Source: Lithospermum erythrorhizon | Taxonomy: Eukaryota > Streptophyta > Magnoliopsida > Boraginales > Boraginaceae | Assembly (NCBI GenBank): GCA_019722365.1 | Contig: JADFUC010000954.1 | Coordinates: 310,001 to 374,000, forward strand | DNA: 64,000 nucleotides | Direction: 5' to 3' | In this document: positions 1 through 12,245 of the stretch, piece by piece | Layout: each line of letters begins with the position of its first letter | How positions within the stretch are numbered: position 1 is the stretch's first letter | Notes under the pieces: model-generated | Told to the model about the DNA's origin: nothing | What the model saw: only the letters and a program-made list of their open reading frames with translations | The model's database searches: none | Made by a program: the position numbers and the translations under genes

Positions 1-683
1 ATCTGACCAATGATGAAGTATTATAAAAGATATGCCTGTATAAAACTTTAACAACAAATTTTCAAAGTCAAAACTTGCGTGTTACAAAAAAGATAATGGT
101 TGATAGGCTTTCTAGTTTTTCATTTCTTTTTGTTCCTATTCAATCTAGGACTTATAACATCAAGAAACAAAGAAAATAATACAGTATATACTTTCTAGTT
201 CTTCTTCACTTCATAAATCCAAGAATGGTCAACAAATACATTGCACCCTCAAAAATGTATAATTTTAGCTTGTAGCATAGGAGAATCCATCTAGCGTACA
301 AATCTACAAGAATGTGTGGAAGCAAAAGAACACAACAGAACTTTGGGCCTTTGTCAATCAAGTCAAGAAAGAAAGTAGAGCAAAAGCTTTAGGGTAAAAT
401 TCTACCTAATTCAGAAATAAAATAGAGCACAAGAATTTGAGGCAGGACAATGCAGTATATGCAGGAAAAGGCTTAGTTTGATATGGTTGGGTTATATTCA
501 GTAACAAAAATTGTAGTTACTCTGCTTGGCTGCTAATTTATTTGGATTTCCTAAGGTGATAAGTTCTGGGATTATAATGAGGTCTCAATTTGCTATAAAG
601 CAATGCCACTACTTACTTTGTTCCCTTCGTTGACTGAAACGCTATGTGGCCATCTGGTTTAGGATGGCTTGTTTGTTATGTTC
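1..683. other. 3' flank of the NAD+ carrier gene
   Basis: No coding region or recognisable element is visible. The part next to 683 probably holds the 3' UTR of the minus-strand carrier gene. The rest is AT-rich spacer. Confidence 0.4.
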
Positions 684-3600
684 CTATTTGGGAGGCAACA
701 CATGAATCAACTTTCGGTGTATCATTTCATAACTCGTGAATGTAATAACTGCAGATGGCGTAGTTCTAAGGAGATTTGTAGCACAACCACGATAAAATCC
801 AGCAGGGCCCTCTTTCTTGAGCACCTTCTTGATGCAATCAACAACGCCATTGTACCGAGCCTCAGAGTTCTTTACTTGTCCTTGCTCTTGTAGTTTAGAT
901 CGAATTACCTGAGGAGAGATGATATAAGAAACCAAAAGAGATATGTTGTAAATGAAGGTAAGATCAGGAATTATCATGATGAAAACGTACTTCATGTGGA
1001 TATGTCGTTAGAGAAGCAGTTATCTTTGACAATGAAGAGGCAATTGCAAATTCACTTGGCTTTAGCTCGTTGGTCCTTTTATCATCTAAATTATTGATAA
1101 TAACAACATTAGAACATAAATAACAAGTAGGATGAGTATTCTCTTAGAGAATTAATTGGAACTATTGCCCTCTTACTTCTCTTTGCCAAAAAGAACTTGA
1201 TCTTCTCATATGCCGGGAATTGGATAGCAACATGGGTTATCCCAGCTAGAGAGGGAAGAAGGCCACTGACAGAACAACGGAAATTAATGAGAAGAGAGGC
1301 AACTGGTATGCATAGCTTGTAGAGCAAACAAGTACGATACGAGTTTGAGTCATGTCTCTGACTACATATGGATTAAGGTATTTCCAAGAGAATTTAAATT
1401 GTCAGCACTTACCTATACCATCCACGGATGCCCTCCTCTTTCGCGATTCGTCTCAGACCAGATACTATGCTTGTGTAGGGAACCACACCTTGCCTCATAC
1501 CTTGAGTCTGCATAAGTATCCAAAGCTCCAATATGAGTTTGCTTTACCAACACTATATTAAAAGGGAAGACAGAAGAGATAGGCAAACAACAGCACATAT
1601 ATAATAACAATGTCTATTTGTCAGATTAAAGGTTTTGTCTAATTATGAGACCCTGAAACCCAGTAACCAGGTCACCCTAACACCACTACAATCAACTACT
1701 TTATCATGTATTGCAATATAGCCGTTTATATTGTAAATAGGGAAGCTTTTATTATGTATTCATTAAAGATATTAGATTGATTTCTAGCTGTTGTAATTTT
1801 GATTCTTTCCTATTTTGGACCAACCTTATATAGGCCTTTAGTTGTATAAATATGTAACTATTTACCACAGAATGAATATATCAATATTATTCATCAAATC
1901 CTGTTTCTTTATCATGTCAACATCAATTTCTAGCTGCATACTTAATCAATGGGCTTCCAAGTCGAACTTTAAATTTCCAAACACCTTATTCGTTGCTAGA
2001 AAAAAATTATCCCCATCTTTTTTCGGCTAATCTTCATTTAAAAACATTTGGGTGCACAGCTTTTGTACATGAACACTCACCTGGAAAATCTAAACTTGAA
2101 CCTAGATCAATTAAAACTGTTTTTCTCGGCTATTCAGCTACCCAGAAAGGGCATCGGTGTTTTTGTCCCACATCAAAGAAATTTTTTATCTCCGGGATGT
2201 CACCTTCTTTGAAACAAAACTATATTTTTCCCCTGAGGTTTCGCTACAGGAGGAGACGAATACTCACAATGAAGCAAAACAATGGTCGTGTGGAGTAAAT
2301 GTCTCGATCAATTCTGTAATACAACAATCTTTTCAAAATAATGAACCCAATCCAATGATGTTACATTTGAGACTTTTCTTTCCACTAATGAGCAAAAATC
2401 TGTTTTATGAAAATGTTAAGGAAGTTTCTCGACTAAATGTACTGATCTTCTTGTGTATACACGTCAACAAAAAAGACATGAAACCACGGATCAACAACAC
2501 AACCAAGAGTCTGACCCGATGGTTGATTCCTCTAAAAATGAACAATCAGGTAACAATGATTTGAACTCTGTTAATGATATTGATCTTCCCATTTCCATGA
2601 GAAAAGGTAACACGACTAGACATCCAATCAAAAGATTTGTGTCGTGTACTAATCTATCTTCTTCCTTTTCAAGCTTAACGCTAGTCACTAAAAATTGCCA
2701 CCTCAGGATGTTAAAGAAGCACTACAAGTCCCACAATGGAGGAAAGCAGTAATAGAAGAAATGACGGCATTACAGAAAAATCAAACTTTGGCACTTGATC
2801 AATCTACCTCCAGAAAAAAGAACTGTTGGTTGTAAGTGAGTATTCATACTGGCACAATGAAAAAGAGAGATCGATGGGGATACAAAGCAAGACTTGTCAT
2901 AGCCATTACCTAAACATACGGATCGACTTCCAAGGAGATTCTTTGCTCCAAATTGCAAAATTGAATAATCAAGAATCCTACTCTCTAGCAACAACTCTCG
3001 ACTGAAACTTCACCAACTTGACATAAAAAATACCTTTTTAAATGGAGAATTGGAAGAAAAGCCAACATGATTCAGCCCTCCGTGCTCTTAAACAAGGATC
3101 GCATAAAGTCCAAGCTACATAAATCTCTATATGGTTTGAAACAATCACCCGTAGCTCAACAGATTCTCTATATAAAAACCGTTGATACAGTATCAAAGTC
3201 GTACAGATCACACCATGTTCATCAAAACATAATAGTATAGGAAAATAATAATTTTGATTGTATATGTAGATGACATATTATTATAGGTAAATGAGCATAA
3301 AATTTAGATCAAAAACATGAAGAAACTTAGCAAAAAAGACTAAGGCAAAAGATTTAGGATGTTAAAGCATTTTTTGAAATGGAAAATCACCGGCAAAGTT
3401 AAGGAATATCAAGGTCATGTAAGAAATATACTTACATCTATTGAAAGAAACAGGAATGTTGGGATGCAAAGCAAGCAATACACATATGGAACTAGGAAAC
3501 AAGAACCAAATGTTCAAAGGAGAACCAGTTGACAAAACTATGTACTAGCAACTGGTAGGAAAGTTAATATACCTCTCTACATATTTATCAGAGACAGATT

Positions 3601-6600
3601 CAATACAAATTTACGAGCCAAAAGATAATTTATCTACCCATGTCGTGTGGACATCTTGACGCAGTTTTTACGTATTATTGAAATACTTGAAACAAGTTAA
3701 TTTACAAAGGTTTATTATTCAAAAAATCAAAAGATAGAAGGATATAAGCTTTTACAAATGCAGATTGGATAGGATCAATCGATGACAGGAAGTCCACATT
3801 GGGATATTGCACCACATAGTAATAGTGAAACTTAGTCATACGGAGTACAAAAAAAATGTGATAGCTCGGCTGTCATTAGTTATATCACGTATAAAACGTG
3901 GATACGCTAAGCAATATGATAAAGAGAATATTCGAAAAATCAACATCAAGCTTCACGGACTAACCAACTACACCGATAATCAATCAAATAATAGCATAGT
4001 TCACAACCAAAGTAACACGCATCGAACTAAAACACTTGGTAGGACACTTTATCAAAGAAAAAATCGAAGAAAAAATTATTACCATCAAATACAATTATTA
4101 CCATCAAATACATTCTAATGACAACAATTAAGTGTATATTCTTACTGGCGACTTTCTGCAGGAACAATATGTCTACTTTAGCAAGCCTGACTCATCAATA
4201 TTTACCGCCCAACTCGAAGTATCAAGTAATATAGCCGCTTATATTGTAAATAGGGATTGGTGTATTTATTAGGTATTGGCTAGATTGATTTCTAGCTGTT
4301 GTAATTTTGACTCTTCCCTATTTTTACCCAACCTTGTATAGGCCTTAGTTTGACCAACCTTATAGGCCTTTTAGTTGTATAAATATGTAACTATTTACCA
4401 CAGAATGAATATATCAATATTATTCATCAAATCCTGTTTCTTTATCATGTCAACATTCTTTCAACAAAAATAGCACTTGGATCTGTTTCACCAATAGAAA
4501 AACACTAAGCCCAACTATTGGGTAAAGTAACGAGGTCTCTTTCTCTAGTTTGGAAGGCGATACCCTATTGGGATTAGCATTGGCACAAGTTTGACTCTTT
4601 TCTGCAGAAAGAAGAAGCGGAAAGTCATTCATGGTAGGTTATTTCTAGATAGCGAGAAAGGTGCAGCGCGGGGCCCCCTCAAGGTCACAGGTTTAGGGAA
4701 TGACTTTAGTAGTAGGGCGAGGGAATCTTCTTTCTTAGGCTATGGACTGGTTCTAGATCGAGCTGGATAGTGAAAAGAAATAGCCAAAAAGGCACCTTGA
4801 AAGGCATTAAGAAGAGGATTCGTGCAAGGCCCTCGCAGCAGGAAGAGGCAGTTGTCATTTGAAAGGAGAGGCACTTTGTATAGGGTTCCAAACCTACCTA
4901 CCGATGTCTCTTTCAATCACGGGCTATTGAAGAGAGTTCTTGGAGCTCGGGTATTGATATATTCCATCAAGAGAAAGGAGGCAGACTGGTAAGAAGGCCG
5001 ACCACATAGGGGGAGCGAACCCAAAAACTCAGCTTTTCGGAGTGCGGGTGCGTTTAAATAAAAAGACCAGATCAACTAACTACGATTTCCTAGTTTTTTA
5101 GGTAAATGCTCTTAAACCTTTCTTACAGTTCATACTTATTTCTAACGTCACCTACTTTTTTCTATATATATATATAAAGAAATCATTGAAGTCTTAACTG
5201 TAAGCTTTGTTTCAAAGCTCCATTTTTATGTCACCCAAAGGTTTCACAAAGAGGCAGCATAAAGCTTATAGAATTAGTTTCTAGGAAAGTCTCATGCTAT
5301 GAAAAGGTTGACTAAGAGATCTGCAATTAGGTCATAGTACAGTACTGGTGTTTAGGAAAGTCTCATACATTATGCTACCAAGATAACTAACAACCATTCA
5401 GGAAATAACTAGAAACCCCAACCAACCTACTTGGAGTCGGGTCTTAACAACCCACAAAGGATTCGTAGTGATGGCCGTGGCAGCTCCAGCTCCTGAAGCA
5501 GCAATCATATTCGCACCAATTGTAAGCTGTCCACTGGAATCAACTGCATCCCAGAGTACGAAAAAAACCATCTTAAACCAAATAAAATTTGGCCTTCTCA
5601 GTGCATACAAGATACCATTGTATGTACTACTGATGATCGACAAAGTAGAAATTTCTAACCATTTGATTGCAGTAGTTCTTTCAGATGCCCATAAACTGTG
5701 AAGTAAACCTACACATGATGAGGAATTCTGTCACTTACATAAGCTTATGTTTATCATCATGGAGAATGGTCATGCATTGGATCAATGGTAAATAATGTTC
5801 AATTATTGAACTTACACCCCCTCCCCATTTGTCTTCATTGTTTTCCCATTTTACTTCTTCTACTAAATGGATTGAACCATTTTTAATCTAACATGAAAAG
5901 ATTGCTACAATGGTAGCCAAAAAGAAAGAATAAAGAATTCTCACTCACTCTATGAGAATAACAAGGAACGGCAAATAACATTCTCATCCACTCTATGTAT
6001 ATGAAAGAGATGGTCAATAGTATTATCTAGAAAGTTCTTTAACAAACTCATAATCAAAACAGTAGACCTACAATCCTAAAGGCCTTCAATGAAACTCATG
6101 AAAGTAAGCAGAAACTAGAAAAAAGGTATATTCAACAAAGACATAATTAAACATTCCACTATGGCAAGGCTATCTACTATTTGATATATACTACCTCCGT
6201 CCCTAATTGATTAGGAGGTTTTATATTGCAGAAAATTTAAGAAAATTTTGAATTTGTCACATAAGCAATTTTCCCTCCACTCAAGGCTCTCAGAGTTAGT
6301 CAAAGTAGGAACCAATTGTGGGATTCCTCAAAATGGAAAACATCCCAAACAATTAGGGACGGAGAGTATTTAACATGACATGCTAAACATCTTTGAAAGA
6401 GATATAGGTGCTCAAAGGTGTGCTGTGGGTACAATTAACTACTGCATTCTTGAACACTTGGAGAGCCTCTTTATATTATTTCAGTCAAACTTGCTCAGTT
6501 ATTTAAAAGGATAGAAACATACTCTTTTTATCTACAACAGAGCTAAGAGACTTGATTTTTTAAGTTGAGAATATTTCTTATGCACCTTTCTCTTAGAATT

Positions 6601-8657
6601 ATAGATACAAAAACTAAAAATGAAACTACATGATAGCTTTTTATTTCTGACTTCCCCACCAGTAGAAAAATCCGCAACAAAAGGTATAACACAGTAATCA
6701 AGACACGGTCTCAATGACTGAAGACTCTTAAAAAACTATGATAAAAGAAATACTCACAGCCCAATTTGGAAGCAAAGCTGCCAACGTGGGAGAAAGACCA
6801 CGATATAATCCCCTCAAACCTTCAGTACGTACTATATGTTGTAGAGTTGATGCAATTACACCACCTGACAGCCACCAAAACGTTAAGATAGCAAGCTGCA
6901 GATATTAACTTGTAAGAACAGATGAGGACAGCTTGAAGTACTTGTTAGACGTCCGTTTAAAAATACATCGAGCAAATTCTCCATATTCCCTCTACATTAG
7001 GTAGACAAAAGCATAGGGACTCGTTTAAAAGTTGGGGACATATCACATATTACAAAGTTTACTCAACTGAGAAGGTAAAATTAAGAATGAATGTTATGTC
7101 CAGTCCAGGTGTGAGCCAAATAGCACAGTTTACATAATACTCCGTATATGTTTTCCCACCCAAATATACATATGAAAAATATCTCAACATGGACCCAGTA
7201 TCTGAAAATTGAAATTATTGATCATAGGACATTACTGAAAGAATAGAACTCGTACAAATCTGAAATAACCACTTATGTATAAATTCTGTGTACCCAGATA
7301 TCCCTATGGCCCCTAAATATGCACTTACAAGATTGGAATTACTCATCAAGAGTACTTACAGAATTCAAATTCCTACTTTGCTGACATTACTCGTAAGATA
7401 AACCTACTACCCAAAACCCACTACGACATTCTGCAAACTCATTAGTATTATATATGTGATTCAAACTCACGTTCGGCAGCAACACGAATTAGCTTTTGCC
7501 TAGTCCTTCAAATCCTTATCATCTGGACCACTATTGAACGTGTATCTGTCATCAATTTACTGGACAAAAACAAAAAACACAAAAAATTGCACTTCCAAAA
7601 GGACCCTTGACTTTGTAATTATTACCATCTTGTCTGCTAAAAACATACGCTGAACGCCTTCTTGGCGTTTCCTACTCAGTAACTATCATTCATCCCTCTC
7701 TGTCACATTTCATGCATTACCGTAATGTTATTACTCCAGCTTGGGGGTTGAAAGTGTTTCATATTTAAGTCATAAGCACTTCTTTTTTTCGTTTTTAGAA
7801 AGGAAGCTATGCTCGGTAAAATTATCTACAATACATTTTTATTACAAATGTATACAGATGGAATGAATATTGCATCTTCAAAATCAAAGTACCATTTTAG
7901 ATTACATCAGATAAACAAAACTCCTTAGAACAAACACATTTCTACAATATGCTAATCCGCCTATAGTTTTCTAATCATTCAAAGATCATATTTTAAAGAA
8001 GCTAAATGACGGAGTATCTTGTAACAAAGTTACTGATATAGAACATGTAAGCAAACCTCTATATGAAGAATGGGCAAACTCTGGCAAGCCATGAACTTGC
8101 AACCTCGTCTTTACAACATCCAGAGGGCTCATAAATGTAGCTGCTATAGCACCTATACATGTAACAAAAACAAAAATATGCCCAGAAATGGGATATCACA
8201 GAGTTTAATCCAAGAAGTCTAGTGCATCCATCAGACCATCACGAATGGATACTCTAGTTTGATTTTCAATGGTCGAGATAAACAAACTTTGTGATCTTAA
8301 TCAGCACACATAATTTTGATTTAAATCAAATATCATGCTAACTGTAAAATAGCTAAAAGTACTATATTTCGATATATGTTTCACCAAATGATATACAACA
8401 TATAAAAAACATTTGAGTTCAAAATTTAGAAGGTCGACAATCAAAATTCAAAACTAGACGATCTTTTCGAAATGGGGGTATAATAACCTAATGTTGGACA
8501 AAATAAACATAAATAAATACATCTCCACCTATATTGAAAAACCAAAAAACCCAAAATTGCAAATAACAATACAAGTGGATAAGCTACCTGCAGCTGCTCC
8601 TGCACCAGCATCACAAATGACTTCCCTGACTGATCTGTGGTTCCCTGAGACACCCAT
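684..8657 (-). CDS. NDT1: NAD+ transporter NDT1-like, mitochondrial carrier family (9 exons, 312 aa)
   Basis: Coding exons read on the minus strand: 8588-8657, 8057-8152, 6758-6864, 5660-5708, 5431-5543, 1413-1507, 1177-1265, 991-1085, 684-908. All junctions are GT..AG and the frame stays open for 312 codons plus stop. The product has the three-fold mitochondrial carrier repeat. The signatures are [10 protein letters not shown] (residues 33-42), [10 protein letters not shown] (136-145) and PHEVIRSKLQ (237-246), with the tail motif [18 protein letters not shown] near 278-295. Length and sequence match plant NDT carriers, which exchange NAD+ for ADP/AMP across an organellar inner membrane; NDT1 is about 312 aa and NDT2 is longer. 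The start at 8657 gives the conserved N-terminus [18 protein letters not shown]. Intron 5 (1508-5430) is inflated by a Copia element and an organelle-like block, intron 3 holds a Stowaway MITE and intron 1 another MITE. Coding capacity looks intact. Whether the protein goes to mitochondrion or plastid is not decided by the sequence. Confidence 0.95.
1700..1922 (+). repeat. 5' LTR-like copy of the intronic Copia element
   Basis: Shares long blocks with 4222-4455, for example TTGATTTCTAGCTGTTGTAA, TAAATATGTAACTATTTACC and the 3' terminus TTATCATGTCAACA. The left edge is only approximate because no clean TG terminus or target duplication is visible. Confidence 0.75.
4222..4455 (+). repeat. 3' LTR-like copy of the intronic Copia element
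   Basis: Direct repeat of 1700-1922 with a short internal duplication (GACCAACCTTATAGGCC) not present in the left copy. It ends TCATGTCAACA at 4455, directly next to a block of different base composition. Confidence 0.75.
4456..5060. other. Organelle-like (probably mitochondrial) DNA insert
   Basis: About 600 bp with balanced composition, few A/T runs and motifs such as GCGCGGGGCCCCCTC and GGGGGAGCGAACCC, sharply different from the AT-rich intron around it. The style resembles plant mitochondrial spacer DNA (NUMT). No mitochondrial gene is recognised in it. A search against plant mitochondrial genomes would settle it. Confidence 0.45.
6191..6366. mobile_element. Stowaway-type MITE in intron 3 of NDT1
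   Basis: A 176-bp element flanked by TA at both ends. Terminal inverted repeats read CTACCTCCGTCCCTAATTG on the left and, reverse-complemented, CTCTCCGTCCCTAATTG on the right. TA target site, CTCCGTCCC terminus and size are typical of Tc1/mariner-derived Stowaway MITEs. Confidence 0.85.
8236..8480. mobile_element. MITE-like element in intron 1 of NDT1
   Basis: The left part (TCTAGTTTGATTTTCAATGG) and the reverse complement of the right part (GTCTAGTTTTGAATTTTGAT) form terminal inverted repeats, with a shared core TTTCACCAAATGATATACAA. The same family recurs in introns of ARL2 (about 53053-53315) and HOP2 (about 58050-58290). Boundaries are approximate. Confidence 0.6.
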
Positions 8658-8660
8658 TTT

Positions 8661-9250
8661 AGCTGAAAATGCTTTAATTTGTCTAAAATTCAAGTCTTTG
8701 AATAATTATTGATAAGAAAAAGAAAAAAAAAACAACCTTTTTTTTTTATAAATTTCAAGATTATGAAGAATCTTTTGAAACTGCTTTAACCCCCTTTTGG
8801 GTTGTCAAAAAATGGACTATATTCTATTTATAATTGCATAAAAACATTATTTTTTGGTTAAAAAATATGCAAATTTGAGCTGAAGATGCTGCAGTTTGAC
8901 TCAAGTTCAAGTTTTTTAAAGGCTAATTTCAAGATTTTGACTAGTTTTTTGCAACTGAATAAAACCCATTTGGGTTATCAAAATCTGGATTAAATTTTAT
9001 TTGTAATTGGATTAAAACATTCTTTTTTGTTAAAAAATATGCAACAATTAATCATTTGAGCTGAATGATGCTGCAATTTGATTATTTGACTAAAGTTGAA
9101 GTTTTTAAAGAAAAAATAAAAAACAAAGCTAGTTTCTTTTTATATATCAAGATTATGGGGAATCTTTTTGCAAGTGATTTAACCTCTTTTGGGTTTGTCT
9201 GAAAATCTTAATTAGATTATAGATTATGGATAAACCCTTCTCTTTATATA
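8661..9250. repeat. Three-copy tandem repeat over the NDT1 5' UTR/promoter
   Basis: Units begin at 8661, 8878 and 9059 with variants of AGCTGAAGATGCTGCAGTTTG and each includes a TTTGGGTTxTC block and an AAAACATTxTTTTTTGxTTA block. Period is about 180-217 bp with considerable divergence. The first unit starts 3 bp upstream of the carrier start codon, so the array covers its 5' UTR and probable promoter. Confidence 0.75.
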
Positions 9251-9589
9251 CAAATTTGCTTGGGGGTGGGGAAGTTAATCTGATGTGAAATTACTGTTTT
9301 AGCCTCCCCTATTTGTCAGTGTAGTGGTGACGAAGTTTCAATAGGGGCAAAATAGTCATTTCAATTATTAATTTTACTCTTTCCACGTGTTAGTCGAGCG
9401 GTTTGGGGTGGACTTTTGAAACGACCTTGGACTTGGTTTTATGGTTGGACTGGTATACCGTACACGTAACAAAGGTCAAAGAAGAGGTCGTTACCCGTTC
9501 GAGAACTCGACTCAAGAAGTGATTCGGGAGACAGTTTCATAGTTAACGATTAGAATACGCGTATAAGGTTTTGCTTGTTAAAAATACCT

Positions 9590-10110
9590 GATTCACTCGA
9601 TAATTACCTTGTTGGTTAACAAATTATCAGATAAATTAATGATATTTTATACTCCCTCCGTCTCAATTTAATGATCATCTAGGTTAAAAGTAAAATTTAT
9701 GATAATTGATTTTACTATTTTCAATTCAAGGAAAGTAAAAATATCAATCAATGAAAATAAGAATATTAGGAGATACGGGATAACTTTTTAAATCTATTTT
9801 TTTGTATTGATAAAGTAAACGATTGATTATAATTAAATAAGAAGGTATTGTTAGATAATCAATTAGATTGATGGAGTGAGTAGTTGGGTTGAAAATAATT
9901 TTCAATAATTAAGGTTTGTGAATTTTATTATCAATGTTTCAAATAATAAGCTTTTTGAATTTTATTAATGTTTCAAATATACCCCTATATTTTTTATTTG
10001 TGTTAAAAATAAGCTTCTTTTCATTTTGTCTTAACTAGCAAAGTAATAAACGAATCGAGTCGGATAGTTACCTTAACTACTGACTCGTTATCCTATCGAT
10101 CCAACCCGAC
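9590..10110. repeat. Dispersed repeat, copy A (interrupted by a MITE)
   Basis: Shares blocks such as GTGAATTTTxTTATCAATxTTTCAAATAAT and CCGACTCG-rich segments with 20940-21430. Relative to that copy, it carries an extra segment at about 9649-9888 that looks like a MITE. Family identity is unknown. Confidence 0.55.
9649..9888. mobile_element. Stowaway-like MITE inserted in dispersed repeat A
   Basis: Begins TACTCCCTCCGTCTCAATTTAATG and ends with a degraded inverse (TTAGATTGATGGAGTGAGTA). The related copy at 20940-21430 lacks this segment, which behaves like an empty site. Confidence 0.6.
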
Positions 10111-10552
10111 TCGTTTCTAACACTATAACTAATACATAGGACTTCAAATTTCTGGGACATTGTAATTTTTTCACAACAAACAAATATTATCGAATTTAAT
10201 CAATTTAATTATAACTTAATACTTCAATAAATACAAAACATGCATCTTATTAAATTAGTTTTGTTTTATACCCCTGTATTTTTTATTTGTGTTTAAAATA
10301 AGACTTCTTTTCATTTTACCTTAACTAGTTCAGTAATAAACGGATAGTTACCCTAACTATCGACTCATTATCTTATCGATTCAACCCAACTCGCTTCCAC
10401 CACTATAACTAATACATATGAATTTCAAAATTCTGGGACATTGTATTTTTTCACAACAATCAAATATTATCGAATTTAATTATAACTTCATACTTCAATA
10501 AATACAAAACATGCAAATTATTAAATTAGTTTTGGTTTATACCAGTATGATC
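9979..10552. repeat. Tandem duplication, period about 289 bp
   Basis: The second copy begins at 10268. Both start ATACCCCTxTATTTTTTATTTG and contain TTCTGGGACATTGTA and CTTCAATAAATACAAAACAT at matching offsets. There is no coding content. Confidence 0.85.
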
Positions 10553-10978
10553 TTTTTGAATTGGAAAACGATGACATTATTAATTCAAAAACCGTAGAAT
10601 TACTTTTATGCATTCAATTGAATAAACGATACTTTTACATCGACAACATAAAGATTTCCGCCAAAAAGATTACTAATCGATGAAGTATTAAATTTACATG
10701 TTCGATCATACATGTTTCGCAACGCTCACCATAATGATCACACATGCATACATTTGAATCAAGTATAATAAAGAGTTATCAACCAAATTATGTAAAGTAA
10801 CATGCAGTTTACTCAAAGTATTATGTCCAGATTCAAACGGCAACACGGATAAATTTTAATCCCAGACAATAAGAGGCTATCAAACCAATTACGTAAACTT
10901 ACAACTCTTTGTGGTCACTAAGATAATTACGTGATTTTGTATCTCGACAAACCTAAGCAAGATACCAATTAAATGACA

Positions 10979-11839
10979 TCGGAACTTAGTGTTCAATTTA
11001 GTAATTGTATATTACTTAGTGGGTTCTCATGACACTTGGGCAAGCATGAAATATCACAGATTCATTTCCATTAATCGTTATAATAATAGTAATTGGTCAA
11101 TTATTATTATTAGTGCCAACTTACTATTATCTCGTTCTGTGGGCCACACATACAAAGGATTGAATTATATTTCATGTATGAAATTAAATTACATTTGCTA
11201 AATCGGTATTGATCAGAATCACCAATATCTAATTTGGAATTTTATATTGATAATGTAAAATATAAATTGACGAACCCGAATTCAATTAATTTGTCAATTG
11301 AATTAATTGATAGTTGAGCTTGTTAGTAACTTGTTAGTTACTATTAACAACTCATAATTCGATTTTTACTTAACGGCTTAATTGGGAATTTGAATTTGCC
11401 TACTGTATTGCCTATTCTACGAAGTTTTTTGCAAGTAAATTCTATATAAGTCTAAGCTTATAAGGCCACCATATTATTTTTGCTTAAATGAAACAAAACC
11501 CAAATTCCTCTTCCTCTTCCTCCCTAACGGGCCGTAAATATTCAAGGAATAATTGAAAATTCTTCTCGATTTTCATCCAATTCAATTCATGTTCTAAAGA
11601 GATGCAACATGTGGATTCAACCTCTTCCTGGGACTAACCAGACACTACATCTGCTTGCCTCAACGATGAATTCAAAGGAGCGCTTCGAAGATTCAAGATA
11701 GACTAGCATCTCCTCAGTACCTCGTATTCATATAAGTCATTATATGAATTTTAGATTAATGTATATCATTTTGAGGACTGGGATGTATGAATTTGGCATG
11801 CTTTTATCACAAAATTAAATTCATACTCAGATTCTAAAT
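10979..11839 (+). repeat. Solo LTR-like repeat (family shared with 59637-60480)
   Basis: Starts GGAACTTAGTGTTCA and ends ATTCATACTCAGATTCTAA. Colinear with 59637-60480 over the whole length, including ATTAATCGTTATAATAATAG and GGGATGTATGAATTTGG. No primer-binding site follows, so it is probably a solo or truncated LTR of a Copia-like element. Confidence 0.7.
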
Positions 11840-12245
11840 AAACTGCATGGCAACACACTTCTACGATTCTCGGCATCTCGCCAGGAGCTCTAATCGATGG
11901 CCGACGAGACCGAGTATACCGACCGGTATGCGAGGATCACACATCCGGTGCTTACAACCCAGACGCCCTAACAAATATGGCTTAGAAGCTACTATGCATA
12001 CTGCCACGCAACATAGGTTGAAACCTCTAAGACAAGAGATTGCTTCGCTGTCTCCCCAAGAAGCTTCACAAGATCTAAGTGTTCCGCATCATGTTCATGC
12101 AAGTTCTATAATATTTATCAAGCATACTGGGTAGGAGGCTTGTGCGCATCAAACGCCTATGCAGAATTGGCGACCGGCCTCGATGCGAGAATAAAGATAG
12201 ACAACCTGCATAGGATCGGTCGATTTTACCTCGATACCACAATGT
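11840..12245 (+). other. Unassigned GC-richer block with coding-like frames
   Basis: Clearly richer in G+C than its flanks. One frame opens at 11847-12134 (95 codons). A different frame reads on to a TAA near 12243 with a protein-like composition, including YWVGGLCASNAYAELATGLD. I do not recognise the product. It may be captured gene DNA or a retroelement internal region, since it follows directly on an LTR-like repeat. Frame changes suggest it is not a working gene. Confidence 0.3.

Larger units (their letters stand above)
1700..4455 (+). mobile_element. Decayed, internally deleted Ty1/Copia retrotransposon in intron 5 of NDT1
   Basis: Two directly repeated LTR-like segments (about 1700-1922 and 4222-4455) both end in TCATGTCAACA and flank pol remains on the plus strand, antisense to the host gene. 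Visible pieces are an integrase C-terminal stretch (about 1990-2200, with [20 protein letters not shown]), reverse transcriptase fragments near 3030-3170 (LYGLKQSP), the catalytic box YVDDILL near 3261-3281, and a C-terminal RNase H-like piece near 4030-4090. Gag, protease and most of integrase are missing and stops are frequent, so the element cannot be autonomous. Family knowledge places integrase before RT as Ty1/Copia. Confidence 0.85.
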
